From contig CAYXLR010000002.1 in assembly GCA_964466035.1 (NCBI GenBank), positions 62,001 to 126,000 on the forward strand: a stretch of DNA of 64,000 nt, read 5' to 3'. The DNA is from JANQEA01 sp964466035. GTDB taxonomy: Bacteria > Bipolaricaulota > Bipolaricaulia > UBA7950 > UBA9294. The translations under genes and the position numbers were made by a program. Below the pieces are notes generated by a model that was not told the DNA's origin, did not search any database, and saw only the letters and a list, made by a program, of their open reading frames with translations. Shown one piece after another: positions 33,017 through 41,995 of the stretch. Position 1 is the first letter of the stretch; the number at the start of each line of letters is the position of its first letter.

Positions 33017-35433
33017 ACAAAGGCTGGAGGCTCGTCTACGAGGGGTTCGATCCGACGGAAGAGCCGCTCCGCGAGGCGCTCTGCACGCTGGGAAACGGGC
33101 GATTCGCCTCCCGCGGCGCGGCGGAGGCATCGAGCGCCGACGAGGTCCACTACCCCGGCACGTACATCGCCGGGGGGTACGACCGGCTGACGAGCGACGT
33201 CGCCGGGCGCGACGTGGTCAACGAGGACCTCGTCAACTTCCCGAACTGGCTCCCGCTGTCGTTCCGTCCCGAGGGCGGAGCGTGGTTCGGCGAGGGGGAA
33301 GCCGAGTTGTCCGACTACCGTCAGGAGCTCGACCTTCGTGGCGGAGTCCTGCTGCGCGCGTTCACCGTCCGGGACGCCGAGGGCCGCGAGACGCGCGTCT
33401 CTTCGCGTCGAATCGTTCACATGGGGGACCCACGGCTGGCCGGGATCGCGCAGGAGATCGTGCCGCTCAACTGGTCCGGAAAGATTGAGATCCGTTCGGG
33501 CCTCGACGGCGGGGTGACGAACCGGGGGGTCGCGCGGTACCGGGAGCTTCGTGGGGATCACCTCGAGACGATCGACGCGGGGGAGACCGAAGACGGTCCG
33601 ATCTTCCTCCACGTCCGAACGGTGCAGTCTCGGTTGGAGGTCTGCCTTGCGGCGCGAACGCGAGTCCGGCTGGGGAACGAGCCGGCGGAAGCGGGCGAAG
33701 TCGAGCGCCGCAACGGAGCGATCCGGCGGACGTTCGAGGTTCGCGTCCGGCCCGGCTGCCCCGTGCGCGTCGAGAAGGTCGTGGGGCTCTGCACGTCACG
33801 CGATCCGGCGATCGGCGATCTCGTCGAGGACGCGCTCGTCGCCGCTCGTCGGGCGCCGGACTTCGACGGCTTGCTCGCGTCGCATCGCGCCGCGTGGGAG
33901 TCGCTGTGGGACCGGTACGACGTCGAGGTCGACGTCTCGCCGAACGTCGATCTCGAGCCGCACGCGATCCAGTCGATCCTCCGGCTGCACACGTTCCACC
34001 TCCTGCAGACGGCGTCGCCGCACACGGTGGGGCTCGACGCGAGCGTCCCGGCGCGGGGGCTCCACGGCGAGGCGTATCGCGGCCACGTCTTCTGGGACGA
34101 GATGTACCTCTTCCCGTTCTACCTGTACCGCGATCCCGAGCTGGCGCGCTCGCTCCTCCTGTATCGGTACCGTCGCCTCGGGGAGGCGCGGGCGAACGCC
34201 GTCGAGGACGGTCGCGCCGGCGCGATGTACCCGTGGCAGACCGGGTCGAGCGGGCGCGAGGAGACGCAGATCATCCATCTGAATCCCCGATCGGGGACGT
34301 GGGACCCGGATCGCAGCCACCTTCAGCGGCACGTCGGCGCGGCGATCGCGGTGAACGTGTGGGACTACGTGCGGGCGACCGACGATCGAGACTTCCTCGC
34401 CCGATACGGGGCGGAGATGCTTCTCGAGATCGCCCGATTCTGGGTCAGCATGACCGAGGCGGACGAGGACGGGCGGTTCGAGATCGTCGGCGTGATGGGG
34501 CCGGACGAGTTCCACGAGGCGTACCCCGGGGCGGCGGAGGGCGGGCTGCGGAACAACGCCTACACGAACGTGATGGCCGCGTGGTGCATCGGGAAGGCGC
34601 TGGAAGCGATGGAGCTTCTGGGCGAACGGGATCGATCGGCCGTGGCCGAGCGGATCGCTCTGGCGGGCGGGGAGACGGACCGGTGGCGCGAAGTCGTCCG
34701 CGGGATGAAGATCCCGGTCCTCCCGAACGGCCTGATCGAGCAGTTCGAGGGGTACGGACGGCTCGAGGAGCTCGACTGGGACGCGTACCGCGCCAAGTAC
34801 GGAGACATCGGCCGGCTGGATCGGATCCTCAGGGCGGAGGGCGATTCGCCGGATCGGTACAAGCTCTCGAAGCAGGCCGATCTGTGCATGCTCTTCTACG
34901 TCTTCGATCGCGACGGGCTAGCGGAGCTGCTGGGGCAGATGGGGTACGAGCTGACGGAGGCGAAGCTGCGCGAGACGATCGAGTACTACCGGCGGCGGAC
35001 GTCGCACGGATCGACGCTCAGCCACCTCGTCTTCGCGGCGATCCTCGACCGGCTCGACCGGGGCGCGAGCTGGGGACACTTCGTCGAGGCGCTGCGCAGC
35101 GACGTCGACGACGTCCAAGGAGGGACGACGCCGGAGGGGATCCACGCCGCGGTGATGGCGGGGACGGTCCGGCACGTGATCGAGCGGTACGCCGGCCTTC
35201 GGCTGGACGCCGACCGCCTGTCTCTGACCCCGAGACCGCCGACCGGGATCGATCGGATCCGGTTCTCCGTTCAATGGGGGGACACCGTCGCGGCGATCGA
35301 GGTCGATCGCGAGCGCGTCCGGATCGAGGTCCCTGTGGGCGCTCCCTCCGCCGTCCCCGTGCGAGTAAACGGGACGGACGGCGTCGCCGCGGCCGTCGAG
35401 CCGCTCGTCGTTGCGTACGCCTCGGCGGGGTGA
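33013..35433 (+). CDS. GH65 disaccharide phosphorylase (trehalose/maltose/kojibiose type)
   Basis: 806 residues, normal for the family. N-terminal beta-sandwich (RLVYEGFDPTEEPLREALCT, LGNGRFASRG, HYPGTYIAGGYDRL), then an (alpha/alpha)6 barrel with GHVFWDEMYLFPFYLYRDPE and VMGPDEFHEAYPG, in which the E of GPDEFH is the general acid. SRRTSHGSTLSH-like residues (YYRRRTSHGSTLSHLVF) form the phosphate site. It cleaves an alpha-glucoside with phosphate to beta-glucose-1-phosphate and glucose. There is no signal peptide, so it is cytoplasmic. GTG at 33013 has AGGAGG 6 bases upstream and overlaps the mutase/phosphatase gene. The disaccharide cannot be assigned from sequence; the neighbours favour trehalose. 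Confidence 0.9.
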   Translation: MNKGWRLVYEGFDPTEEPLREALCTLGNGRFASRGAAEASSADEVHYPGTYIAGGYDRLTSDVAGRDVVNEDLVNFPNWLPLSFRPEGGAWFGEGEAELSDYRQELDLRGGVLLRAFTVRDAEGRETRVSSRRIVHMGDPRLAGIAQEIVPLNWSGKIEIRSGLDGGVTNRGVARYRELRGDHLETIDAGETEDGPIFLHVRTVQSRLEVCLAARTRVRLGNEPAEAGEVERRNGAIRRTFEVRVRPGCPVRVEKVVGLCTSRDPAIGDLVEDALVAARRAPDFDGLLASHRAAWESLWDRYDVEVDVSPNVDLEPHAIQSILRLHTFHLLQTASPHTVGLDASVPARGLHGEAYRGHVFWDEMYLFPFYLYRDPELARSLLLYRYRRLGEARANAVEDGRAGAMYPWQTGSSGREETQIIHLNPRSGTWDPDRSHLQRHVGAAIAVNVWDYVRATDDRDFLARYGAEMLLEIARFWVSMTEADEDGRFEIVGVMGPDEFHEAYPGAAEGGLRNNAYTNVMAAWCIGKALEAMELLGERDRSAVAERIALAGGETDRWREVVRGMKIPVLPNGLIEQFEGYGRLEELDWDAYRAKYGDIGRLDRILRAEGDSPDRYKLSKQADLCMLFYVFDRDGLAELLGQMGYELTEAKLRETIEYYRRRTSHGSTLSHLVFAAILDRLDRGASWGHFVEALRSDVDDVQGGTTPEGIHAAVMAGTVRHVIERYAGLRLDADRLSLTPRPPTGIDRIRFSVQWGDTVAAIEVDRERVRIEVPVGAPSAVPVRVNGTDGVAAAVEPLVVAYASAG

Positions 35434-35497
35434 ACTTCCCGCGCGGAACGGTTGAGCAGCAGGATCTCGTCCCGGCCGACGGAGGGGCCGAACGGAG

Positions 35498-35779
35498 CTA
35501 CTCGACGACTTCGACGCCCTTCCAGAAGGCGACGTGGTTCTTGATGTGACCGGCCGCCTCCTTCGGCTCCGGGTAGGCCCAGGCGGCGTTCTTATTCTCG
35601 TCCCCTTCCGCGACGATGTGGTAGTAGTGCGCCTCGCCCTTCCAGGGGCAGATCGTGCGATGCGGGCTCTCGCGCAGGAACTTCCTGCGGACCGAGTCGG
35701 GCGGGAAGTAGTGGTTGTTCTCGACGACGACCGTCCGATCGCTCTCGGCGATGACGTGGCCGTTCCATATGGCTCTCAT
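35498..35779 (-). CDS. DUF427 family protein
   Basis: 93 residues, the full length of this small family. Diagnostic segments: AIWNGHVIAESDRTVVVENN (N-terminal strand pair), YYFPPDSV-like HYFPPDSVRRKFLRES, TICPWKGEAHYYHI (the conserved CPWKG) and AAWAYPEPKEAAGHIKNHVA. DUF427 proteins form a small beta fold of unknown function. ATG at 35779 follows AAGGAG. It runs convergently with the GH65 gene, 64 bases away, and appears to be a single-gene unit. Confidence 0.88.
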   Translation of the reverse strand: MRAIWNGHVIAESDRTVVVENNHYFPPDSVRRKFLRESPHRTICPWKGEAHYYHIVAEGDENKNAAWAYPEPKEAAGHIKNHVAFWKGVEVVE

Positions 35780-35913
35780 GCTTCTCCTTCCCTCCTACCG
35801 CATCAGCGTCGGAGAGAGGCGTGAAGGAGACGTGGGGAACGTATCGCGAAGAGATGAAGCCGCGCCCGTCCCGAGGGAACGGGCGCCGGCGGCTCTTCAT
35901 GCTGCGTCTCGAC

Positions 35914-36297
35914 TCAGATGTTCAGCGCGTCGAGGATGATCCGGACGATCAACAACACCCAGCCGACGATGATCCCGATCCAGATGATCCGTCGGGCGAA
36001 GTCGAGCAGCCCGAACAGGAGCAGGATGAGCGTGATGAAGGCGAGGTAGCCGATCGGCTTCTCCAGGTCGCTCGAGACGCGGTCGTTGGTGATCAGGTTC
36101 AGGACGTACAGGACGCCCTGACCGAGGTACGTCGCGGCACTGTCGATGTAGGTGAGAAACTGGTCGATCGCCGTCTCGGCGGTCTCGCGGACCGGCTCGG
36201 AGACGGCCGGGGTCGCGTCCTGCCCCCCTCCGACCAGCGGGACGAGACAGACAACGGCGAGCAACACGTAGACAGCGGCACGCTTCTTCGTAATCAT
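35914..36297 (-). CDS. Small membrane protein with signal peptide
   Basis: 127 residues. A hydrophobic N-terminus (KRAAVYVLLAVVCLVPLVGG) is a signal peptide or anchor. A periplasmic stretch (ATPAVSEPVRETAETAIDQF) follows, then two membrane helices (YLAFITLILLLFGLLDFARR and IIWIGIIVGWVLLIVRIILD). ATG at 36297 follows AAAGGGGGGG; an upstream in-frame ATG at 36333 has no site. No family is recognised. It stands between DUF427 and a MATE gene, all on the minus strand, with gaps of 134 and 138 bases, so co-transcription is uncertain. Confidence 0.65.
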   Translation of the reverse strand: MITKKRAAVYVLLAVVCLVPLVGGGQDATPAVSEPVRETAETAIDQFLTYIDSAATYLGQGVLYVLNLITNDRVSSDLEKPIGYLAFITLILLLFGLLDFARRIIWIGIIVGWVLLIVRIILDALNI

Positions 36298-36435
36298 GAA
36301 CCCCCCCTTTCTTTGGCCGCACAACTGTACCACGAAGCCCGACGGCGGTGAAAGCGGCGTCCGTCATTTGGCGAGCTCCCACTTGCCCCCTGCTCGGCGT
36401 GTACGCGTGTCCGTCGAGCGGTCCGGCCGGAGTCG

Positions 36436-37818
36436 CTACGGCTCGATCGGTTCCGCGACGCCGTGGGGGACCGTCGTGTCGAAGCGGTCCCGAAGCGCAC
36501 GCATCGCCGAGACGAACATCAGCACGGTGACGACCGCGGCGAGGCCGTCGGCGATCGGGAACGACGCCCAGATGCCGTCGAGTCCGAGAAAACGGGGCAG
36601 AACGACGACGAGGGGAATCAGAAGGATGACCTGGCGAAGGAGCGCGAGGACCAGCGCGGGGAGCGGCCGTCCGAGCGCTTGGTACATCCCGGCCGCGACG
36701 ACCTGGAAGCCGACTGTCGGGAAGGCGAGGATGACGATGCGAATCGCTGGCGTCCCCATGGACAAGACCTCGGCGTCCTGCGTGAAGATCCGCAGCAGCA
36801 GCGCCGGGACGCTCAGCAGGAGGATCGTCGTTCCGACCGACATCGCCGTGGTAACGAGGTTGGACAGGCGGACGGCGTGACGGACGCGCTCGAGCTGACC
36901 GGCTCCGTAGTTGTAGCCGACGATCGGCATCATCCCTTGGACGATCCCGAACATCGGGAGGAAGAGGAACATGATCATTCGGTTGACCACGCCGAAGGTC
37001 GCGATGGCGATGTCCCCACCGTACGTCGCAAGGCTCGTGTTGAGGATAATGACGGTGAAGCTGGACGCTGCCGAGCGCAGCCCGGACCCCAGGCCGACGG
37101 TGACGGCCTCCCAGAGAATGGAACGATTCAGACGGAAGTGATGCGGCCGGGTCCGAAGCGAGCTGCGTCCGCCGAAGAAGTAGTAGACCAAGTACACGAC
37201 GGTGGTCGCCTGGGCGAGGACCGTGGCCAAGGCGGCGCCGCGAATGCCGAGACGGAGGCCGTAGATGAACAGCGGATCGAGGCCGATGTTGAGCAGGCCC
37301 GCGATGATCATCGTCCACATCGCGACGCGGGCGTTCCCCTCCGCTCGGACCACGGCGTTGGTCGCCATGGCGAACATGAAGAACGGCGTGCCGATCAGAA
37401 TGAACCGCGAGTAGTCGGCGGCGTACGGGAGGATCCCTTCGGTCGCTCCGAAGAACCTTAGAAGGGCCGGCAGAAACAGGCTCCCGAAGACGGCGATGAT
37501 CGTGCTGGACAGCACGACCACCGTGAACAGGTTGCCGAGGGCATGGCGGGCTTCCTCCTGGTCGCCGGCGCCCAACCGCCGGGAGACGATCGACGCGCAG
37601 CCGATGCCGAACAGCTGTGCGAGCGCCATCACGAGAATCTGGATGGGAAAGGATATGGCGATCCCGGCGATGGCCAGCGACCCGACACCCCGTCCGACGA
37701 AGATCGTGTCGGTCAGGTTGTACATGGCTTGCACCATCAGCCCGACCATCGCGGGGGCCGACATCTTGACCAGCAGCCGACGGATCGGCGCGGTTCCGAG
37801 CTGGGAGCTGTGGTCCAT
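36436..37818 (-). CDS. MATE-family efflux transporter
   Basis: 460 residues with twelve predicted membrane helices in two related bundles. MSAPAMVGLMVQAMYNLTDT, FGIGCASIVSRRLGAGDQEE and MPIVGYNYGAGQLERVRHAV are the hallmark loops of bacterial MATE (NorM/DinF-like) antiporters, which expel cationic compounds with Na+ or H+ entry. FVGRGVGSLAIAGIAISFPI is the usual first-bundle motif. No regulator is adjacent. ATG at 37818 is the first of the frame with good N-terminal alignment (a short hydrophilic N-terminus then TM1); no strong Shine-Dalgarno is apparent. Substrate unknown. Confidence 0.92.
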   Translation of the reverse strand: MDHSSQLGTAPIRRLLVKMSAPAMVGLMVQAMYNLTDTIFVGRGVGSLAIAGIAISFPIQILVMALAQLFGIGCASIVSRRLGAGDQEEARHALGNLFTVVVLSSTIIAVFGSLFLPALLRFFGATEGILPYAADYSRFILIGTPFFMFAMATNAVVRAEGNARVAMWTMIIAGLLNIGLDPLFIYGLRLGIRGAALATVLAQATTVVYLVYYFFGGRSSLRTRPHHFRLNRSILWEAVTVGLGSGLRSAASSFTVIILNTSLATYGGDIAIATFGVVNRMIMFLFLPMFGIVQGMMPIVGYNYGAGQLERVRHAVRLSNLVTTAMSVGTTILLLSVPALLLRIFTQDAEVLSMGTPAIRIVILAFPTVGFQVVAAGMYQALGRPLPALVLALLRQVILLIPLVVVLPRFLGLDGIWASFPIADGLAAVVTVLMFVSAMRALRDRFDTTVPHGVAEPIEP

Positions 37819-37928
37819 GATCCGATGCCCTCCGTCCGCGGACGCCCCGGGCCTCAGACCGAGTGCGATGTTGGCCCGCTTGCCGTAGAGCGATCATGAT
37901 ATCGCGCCGGTCCACGACGCGAAAGCGG

Positions 37929-38687
37929 CTAAGCGGGCGATCCGAGCGCTTCGGGGTCGAACAGCTCCGGCGGGAGGGGTTCGTCGCCGATCTCGAGGAT
38001 CTCTGAGGTCGTCTCGCGGCCGACGAGGAACAGGTTGACGATCCTCTGACGGACGACGTAGAGGTCGTCTTCGTTTCGTGTCTGGTAGCTCTCGTAGAAG
38101 ACCTCGTAGAACGGGATCCCGCTCAACGCGTACAGGACCGCCGAGACCGGCCGCAGCGTCTCCGGATCGACGGTCACCGTCGCCGCCTGAAACGCGACCG
38201 AGAAGTCCACCGCCTCCAGGTCCACCTCGAGGAGAGGGGTTCCGTCTTCGGTGACGATCGAGCGACGCTCGGCCACGGTGTAGTCGTCGAGGAATCGGAT
38301 CCCGCTGGTCTGGGCGACGGCGGCGTCGCCGAAGACCTCGGTGGTGGCCGAGGTCTTGATCGGGGAATCGAGATCGGGCCCGAAGAAGTAGGTCGCCTCG
38401 GGCGTGCTGAGGTAGATCTGCCCCGCCAGTTCCTCGGGTGAGAGGAACTCGATCCGGGCGGTCTGTTCATCGGGGATGGGGGCGAACAGGAGTCGGATCT
38501 CGGCGTCCCGTTCCTCCTCCGGTGTGACGGCGTGGATTCGGACGCGGACGGTCGTCACGGACTCGGCGAAGAATCGGGCCTCGTCGAGGGCCGCGAGCAA
38601 CTCGTCGTCGGACAGCGCATCCTGGCCGAACGCGGTGAGCCCGGCCGAGAAGAGAACTCCGAGGACGAGCACGATCGATGGTCTCAT
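37929..38687 (-). CDS. LolA-like outer-membrane lipoprotein carrier protein
   Basis: 252 residues with a cleavable signal peptide (RPSIVLVLGVLFSAGLTAFG). The body has the LolA/LolB half-barrel look: RIEFLSPEELAGQIYLSTPE, TYFFGPDLDSPIKTSATTEV, VDPETLRPVSAVLYALSGIP. It resembles COG2834-type outer-membrane lipoprotein-sorting proteins, which carry lipoproteins across the periplasm. ATG at 38687 follows AAGGAG (5-base spacing). It is the last gene of a four-gene set with two LolC/E-like permeases and a LolD-like ATPase, with small gaps, which supports a lipoprotein or lipid export role. Sequence identity to LolA itself is not evident. Confidence 0.72.
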   Translation of the reverse strand: MRPSIVLVLGVLFSAGLTAFGQDALSDDELLAALDEARFFAESVTTVRVRIHAVTPEEERDAEIRLLFAPIPDEQTARIEFLSPEELAGQIYLSTPEATYFFGPDLDSPIKTSATTEVFGDAAVAQTSGIRFLDDYTVAERRSIVTEDGTPLLEVDLEAVDFSVAFQAATVTVDPETLRPVSAVLYALSGIPFYEVFYESYQTRNEDDLYVVRQRIVNLFLVGRETTSEILEIGDEPLPPELFDPEALGSPA

Positions 38688-38713
38688 GTAGACTCCTTTC
38701 CTTGAGGGGGCGA

Positions 38714-39925
38714 CTATGCGGTCTTCAATGCTTCGACGATCCGCTGTCGCGAGCTCTTCCACGCCGGGATCAACGCGCTCGTCAGCGTCGCGAAGATCGC
38801 AGTGACGAACGGCGTGACGGCGACCGAGGGGGACAGTGCGAGGCGAAGCGCCTGCGGGATGGGAGCGCCGGGCGGGGTCCATTCGACCCCGACGGCGTTG
38901 AACACCGCGGCAAGGACCGACCCCACCAGGACGCCGAGGGTCGCCCCGATCAGTCCGAGGAGGATCCCCTCGAGCAGGAACGTTTGGAAGATGCGGCCCC
39001 GCGACGTTCCGAACGCCCGCAGCGTGCCGACCTCGCGGGTCCGCTCCAAGAAGGAGAGCGTCAGCACCTCGACGACGGAGAAGAAGACGAGGGCGAACAC
39101 CGCGATCCCGGCCAGCCCGCTGAACGCCGTGTAGAACGAGCTGAGCGATTCGTAGCTCGGGTTGAGCTCTTCCCACGTCCGCGTCGCGAGGGGAATCCCG
39201 GCGTCATCGAGCTCGGCCTGGAGGCTCGCCGCGAACGCCTCGGCGTCGTCCAGATCTTCGAGCCCGATGAGAATCCGCTCGACCCCGTCGGTCTTGAGTA
39301 GGCGCTGAACGAAGCCGATGGGGAACAACCCGAGCTGCGCCTCGAGTTCCTCGAGGCTGTATCGCAGGGTTCCGATGACGTCGACGGTCGCGGCGTTGAA
39401 GTTGCCGGAGACCGTCCCGGTGGCGACGTTGATCCGGTCCCCCGGTTCGACGTCCAGCTTCGCGGCCAGGCTGGCGCCGAGGATCGTCTGTCGAGAAGCG
39501 TCCTCGGGGAGCGGATCTCCGCTGACGATGATGCACTCGTACTCCTCGACGCAGCTGCACGGGACGATGCCCCGCCCGATGACGAGCGTGCTGCCCCGCT
39601 CGTCGCCGATGAGGCCGGCAAAGTTCAATTGCCACGAGGCGCCCGTGACACCGGGCCGGGCCGCAATGAGATCGAGCGTCCGCTCGCGAAGCTGTGGGGA
39701 AACGAGGACTTCGTAGGCGTCGGCGGTGTTCTCGAACAGCCGCTCGTCGGCGACCTGAACGGCACCGGTCTCGCAGGCGAGCGACCGCTTGGTGGAGTTC
39801 AGCGCTTCTCCGATGAACCCGAGAAGGAACAGGAACACCGAGGTGCCGACGACGATCACGGCCAAGCTGAACAGCGTACGACGACGGTTTCGGAAGACGT
39901 TGCGCAGCGCGATCTTGAATTGCAT
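38714..39925 (-). CDS. FtsX-like permease, LolC/E-like (copy 1)
   Basis: 403 residues. It has the MacB/LolC topology: TM1 (LFSLAVIVVGTSVFLFLLGF), a large periplasmic MacB-like domain, and three C-terminal helices (FALVFFSVVEVLTLSFLERT; LLGLIGATLGVLVGSVLAAV; VAVTPFVTAIFATLTSALIP). The conserved cytoplasmic FLERTREVGTLRAFGTSR loop, which touches the ATPase, is intact. The periplasmic domain carries CSCVEEYEC, a cysteine cluster absent from its paralogue. Together with the next gene it should form a heterodimeric permease. It lies 9 bases after the paralogue's stop. Confidence 0.88.
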   Translation of the reverse strand: MQFKIALRNVFRNRRRTLFSLAVIVVGTSVFLFLLGFIGEALNSTKRSLACETGAVQVADERLFENTADAYEVLVSPQLRERTLDLIAARPGVTGASWQLNFAGLIGDERGSTLVIGRGIVPCSCVEEYECIIVSGDPLPEDASRQTILGASLAAKLDVEPGDRINVATGTVSGNFNAATVDVIGTLRYSLEELEAQLGLFPIGFVQRLLKTDGVERILIGLEDLDDAEAFAASLQAELDDAGIPLATRTWEELNPSYESLSSFYTAFSGLAGIAVFALVFFSVVEVLTLSFLERTREVGTLRAFGTSRGRIFQTFLLEGILLGLIGATLGVLVGSVLAAVFNAVGVEWTPPGAPIPQALRLALSPSVAVTPFVTAIFATLTSALIPAWKSSRQRIVEALKTA

Positions 39926-39934
39926 CCGGGCCTC

Positions 39935-41146
39935 CTACTCCACCCTCAGGGCGTCGACGACGCGAAGCCGAGCCGCCTGCAACGCCGGATACAGCGCGCT
40001 GAGCAGCGTCGCAACGAGGCTGACGAGAAACGGCAGCAGCACGGTCAACGGCCCGATGCGCGTGCCCAGGACGCTGGGCTCGACCGTTCCTGGCGGCAGC
40101 CATTCGATGCCGAGGGCGTTGAAGCCGAGGCTAAGCAGGATTCCGGCGAGGATCCCGATCAGGCTCCCGAGCACGGCCAGCCACGCGCTCTCCGAGAAGA
40201 AAAGCCGGAACACCTCTCCGCGGGTCGTTCCGAGCGCCCGCAACGTTCCGATCTCGCGGGTCCGCTCGAGGAAGGCGAGGGTCAGTACCTGGAGGATGAT
40301 GAAGAAGACAAGCACCGAGATGGCGAGGGTGAGGAAGCCGAACAGCAGGTCGAAGTACGACGACAGCTGCTGGTAGATCGGACTCAGCTCCTCCCAGGTG
40401 CGCACCTCGAGCGGCAGTTCCGCGTCCGCCAGGCCGGCCTCGATCCGTGCGGCCGCGGCATCGGTGGCCGCGATCCGGTCGAGCTCGACGATCACTCGGT
40501 CGATCCCGTTCGTGTTGAGCAGCAGCAGCCCGAACCGGAGCGGTACGAGAAGCACCTGTGACTCGACCTGCTCGCTCGAGAACCCGTAGATGCCGGCGAT
40601 GACGAACGGACTCGCGTTGTACGCGCCGTCCACCGTGGTGAGGGTGACCGTGATCGCGTCGCCGACTTCGAGCGACAGGAGATCGGCGAGCGCCCGCCCG
40701 ACGAGGGCGGAGGCCAGGTCGTCGGGACGCAGCTCGCGGCCCTCGACGACGTACTCGCCGAAGTCGAGCAGACCGTTCTCCGGCTCGATCGCTCGGAGCC
40801 GGACGACTTGGGTCTGGTTCCCGGAGGCGGCCAACCCGGGGAACTCGAGCTGTACCGTGCTCGCGACGTACGACGGCTCGTTGCGAAGCAGCGCGGTGAG
40901 GGCCTCGACGTGATCCGGGGTCAGCAGGTACTCGTACCCCTCGGCCTCGTCGTCGAACAGCAGCGGCGAAGCGATTTGGAGGTTGCCGTACTCGGCGACG
41001 CTCACGTCGCGGATCTGGTCCCGCGCGTTGTCGAGGAACGCGAGGACGAACAGCGAAATCGCCGTCCCGAACGCGATGATCGCGAGAGAGATCAGCGTCC
41101 GTCGCCGGTTACGCCATAGGCTGCGAAGCGGGATCCACCACCACAC
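39935..41146 (-). CDS. FtsX-like permease, LolC/E-like (copy 2)
   Basis: 403 residues, the same length and layout as the neighbouring paralogue: TM1 (TLISLAIIAFGTAISLFVLA), a periplasmic domain, then three helices. The ATPase-contact loop is FLERTREIGTLRALGTTRGE. The two proteins align throughout (for example RNRRRTL(F/I)SLA near the start and EELxPxYxxLSSxxxxxxG in the middle), so they are tandem duplicates that have diverged in the periplasmic part. The pair resembles LolC plus LolE, or a MacB-type permease split into two genes. It starts 1 base after the ATPase stop. Confidence 0.88.
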   Translation of the reverse strand: MWWWIPLRSLWRNRRRTLISLAIIAFGTAISLFVLAFLDNARDQIRDVSVAEYGNLQIASPLLFDDEAEGYEYLLTPDHVEALTALLRNEPSYVASTVQLEFPGLAASGNQTQVVRLRAIEPENGLLDFGEYVVEGRELRPDDLASALVGRALADLLSLEVGDAITVTLTTVDGAYNASPFVIAGIYGFSSEQVESQVLLVPLRFGLLLLNTNGIDRVIVELDRIAATDAAAARIEAGLADAELPLEVRTWEELSPIYQQLSSYFDLLFGFLTLAISVLVFFIILQVLTLAFLERTREIGTLRALGTTRGEVFRLFFSESAWLAVLGSLIGILAGILLSLGFNALGIEWLPPGTVEPSVLGTRIGPLTVLLPFLVSLVATLLSALYPALQAARLRVVDALRVE

Positions 41147-41147
41147 G

Positions 41148-41861
41148 TCAGCTCTCCTCCCGCAGCGACCCGTCGTGGATGCGGATGTGCCGCTGGCCGT
41201 AATCCGACACGGCCGGATCGTGGGTCACGATGAGGAAGGTCACGCAGTGCTCCTCGTTGAGGCCGCGCATCAGCTCCATCACCGACCCGCCGGTCTCCGA
41301 GTCGAGGTTGGCGGTCGGTTCGTCGGCGAGCACGATCTTGGGTCGGGTGATCAGCGCCCGGGCGATCGCGACGCGCTGGCGTTGGCCGCCCGACAGCTCG
41401 TTCGGCCGGCGCCGCATGAGATCGGCGAGCCCGACCTCCGCGAGCAGCGCGGAGACCCGGTCCCGTCGCTGCGCCTTGTCGACCTTCTGGAGCAGCAACG
41501 GGTACTCGACGTTCTCGGCGGCGGTGAGGACCGGAATGAGGTTGAACGATTGGAAGATCAACCCGATCCGGGACTTCCGCAGCGCCGCGAGCTGTCCCTC
41601 GGTCTGCGTGCTCGTCGGCTGCCCTTCGATCAGGACCTCCCCGGACGTGGGTCGGTCGATCGCCGAGATCAGATTCAGGAACGTGGTCTTGCCGCTGCCC
41701 GACGGGCCGTTGATCACCACGAAATCCCCTTGTCGCGCGACGAAGTCGACCTCGCGTAGCGCGTAGATCGTCTCCGTCCCCATCCGATAGGTCTTCGTCA
41801 GCTCCCGCGTTTCGAGGAATCGCTCGCCGTGCGAGTGGCAGAACCGGCTTTCGTTGTCCAT
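41148..41861 (-). CDS. ABC transporter ATPase, LolD/MacB type
   Basis: 237 residues. Walker A INGPSGSGKTTFLNLISAID, signature LSGGQRQRVAIARALI, Walker B IVLADEPTANLDSETGG and switch His in LIVTHDPAVSD are all present; TREVDFVARQGDFVVI-like N-terminal strands fit the LolD/FtsE/MacB branch. It would power the two permeases encoded next to it. ATG at 41861 follows GGGAGG. It is the first gene of the minus-strand Lol-like set and lies back-to-back with the formamidase gene, so a bidirectional promoter region lies between 41862 and 41995. Confidence 0.9.
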   Translation of the reverse strand: MDNESRFCHSHGERFLETRELTKTYRMGTETIYALREVDFVARQGDFVVINGPSGSGKTTFLNLISAIDRPTSGEVLIEGQPTSTQTEGQLAALRKSRIGLIFQSFNLIPVLTAAENVEYPLLLQKVDKAQRRDRVSALLAEVGLADLMRRRPNELSGGQRQRVAIARALITRPKIVLADEPTANLDSETGGSVMELMRGLNEEHCVTFLIVTHDPAVSDYGQRHIRIHDGSLREES

Positions 41862-41995
41862 ACGTCCCTCCCGCTCCGCGCCAGTCTATACGGTTCTCTT
41901 GGGCGTCGTGTAATCGGACCGGGCGTGGATACTCAGGAGAAGTGGGTACACTCTGAAATGGATCTGTGCGAGTTGTGAAGAAAGGAGCGACGCCG

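Noticed and set aside
35434..35497. A terminator between the GH65 gene and DUF427.
   Set aside because: No stem with a T-run on either strand could be found in the 64 bases.
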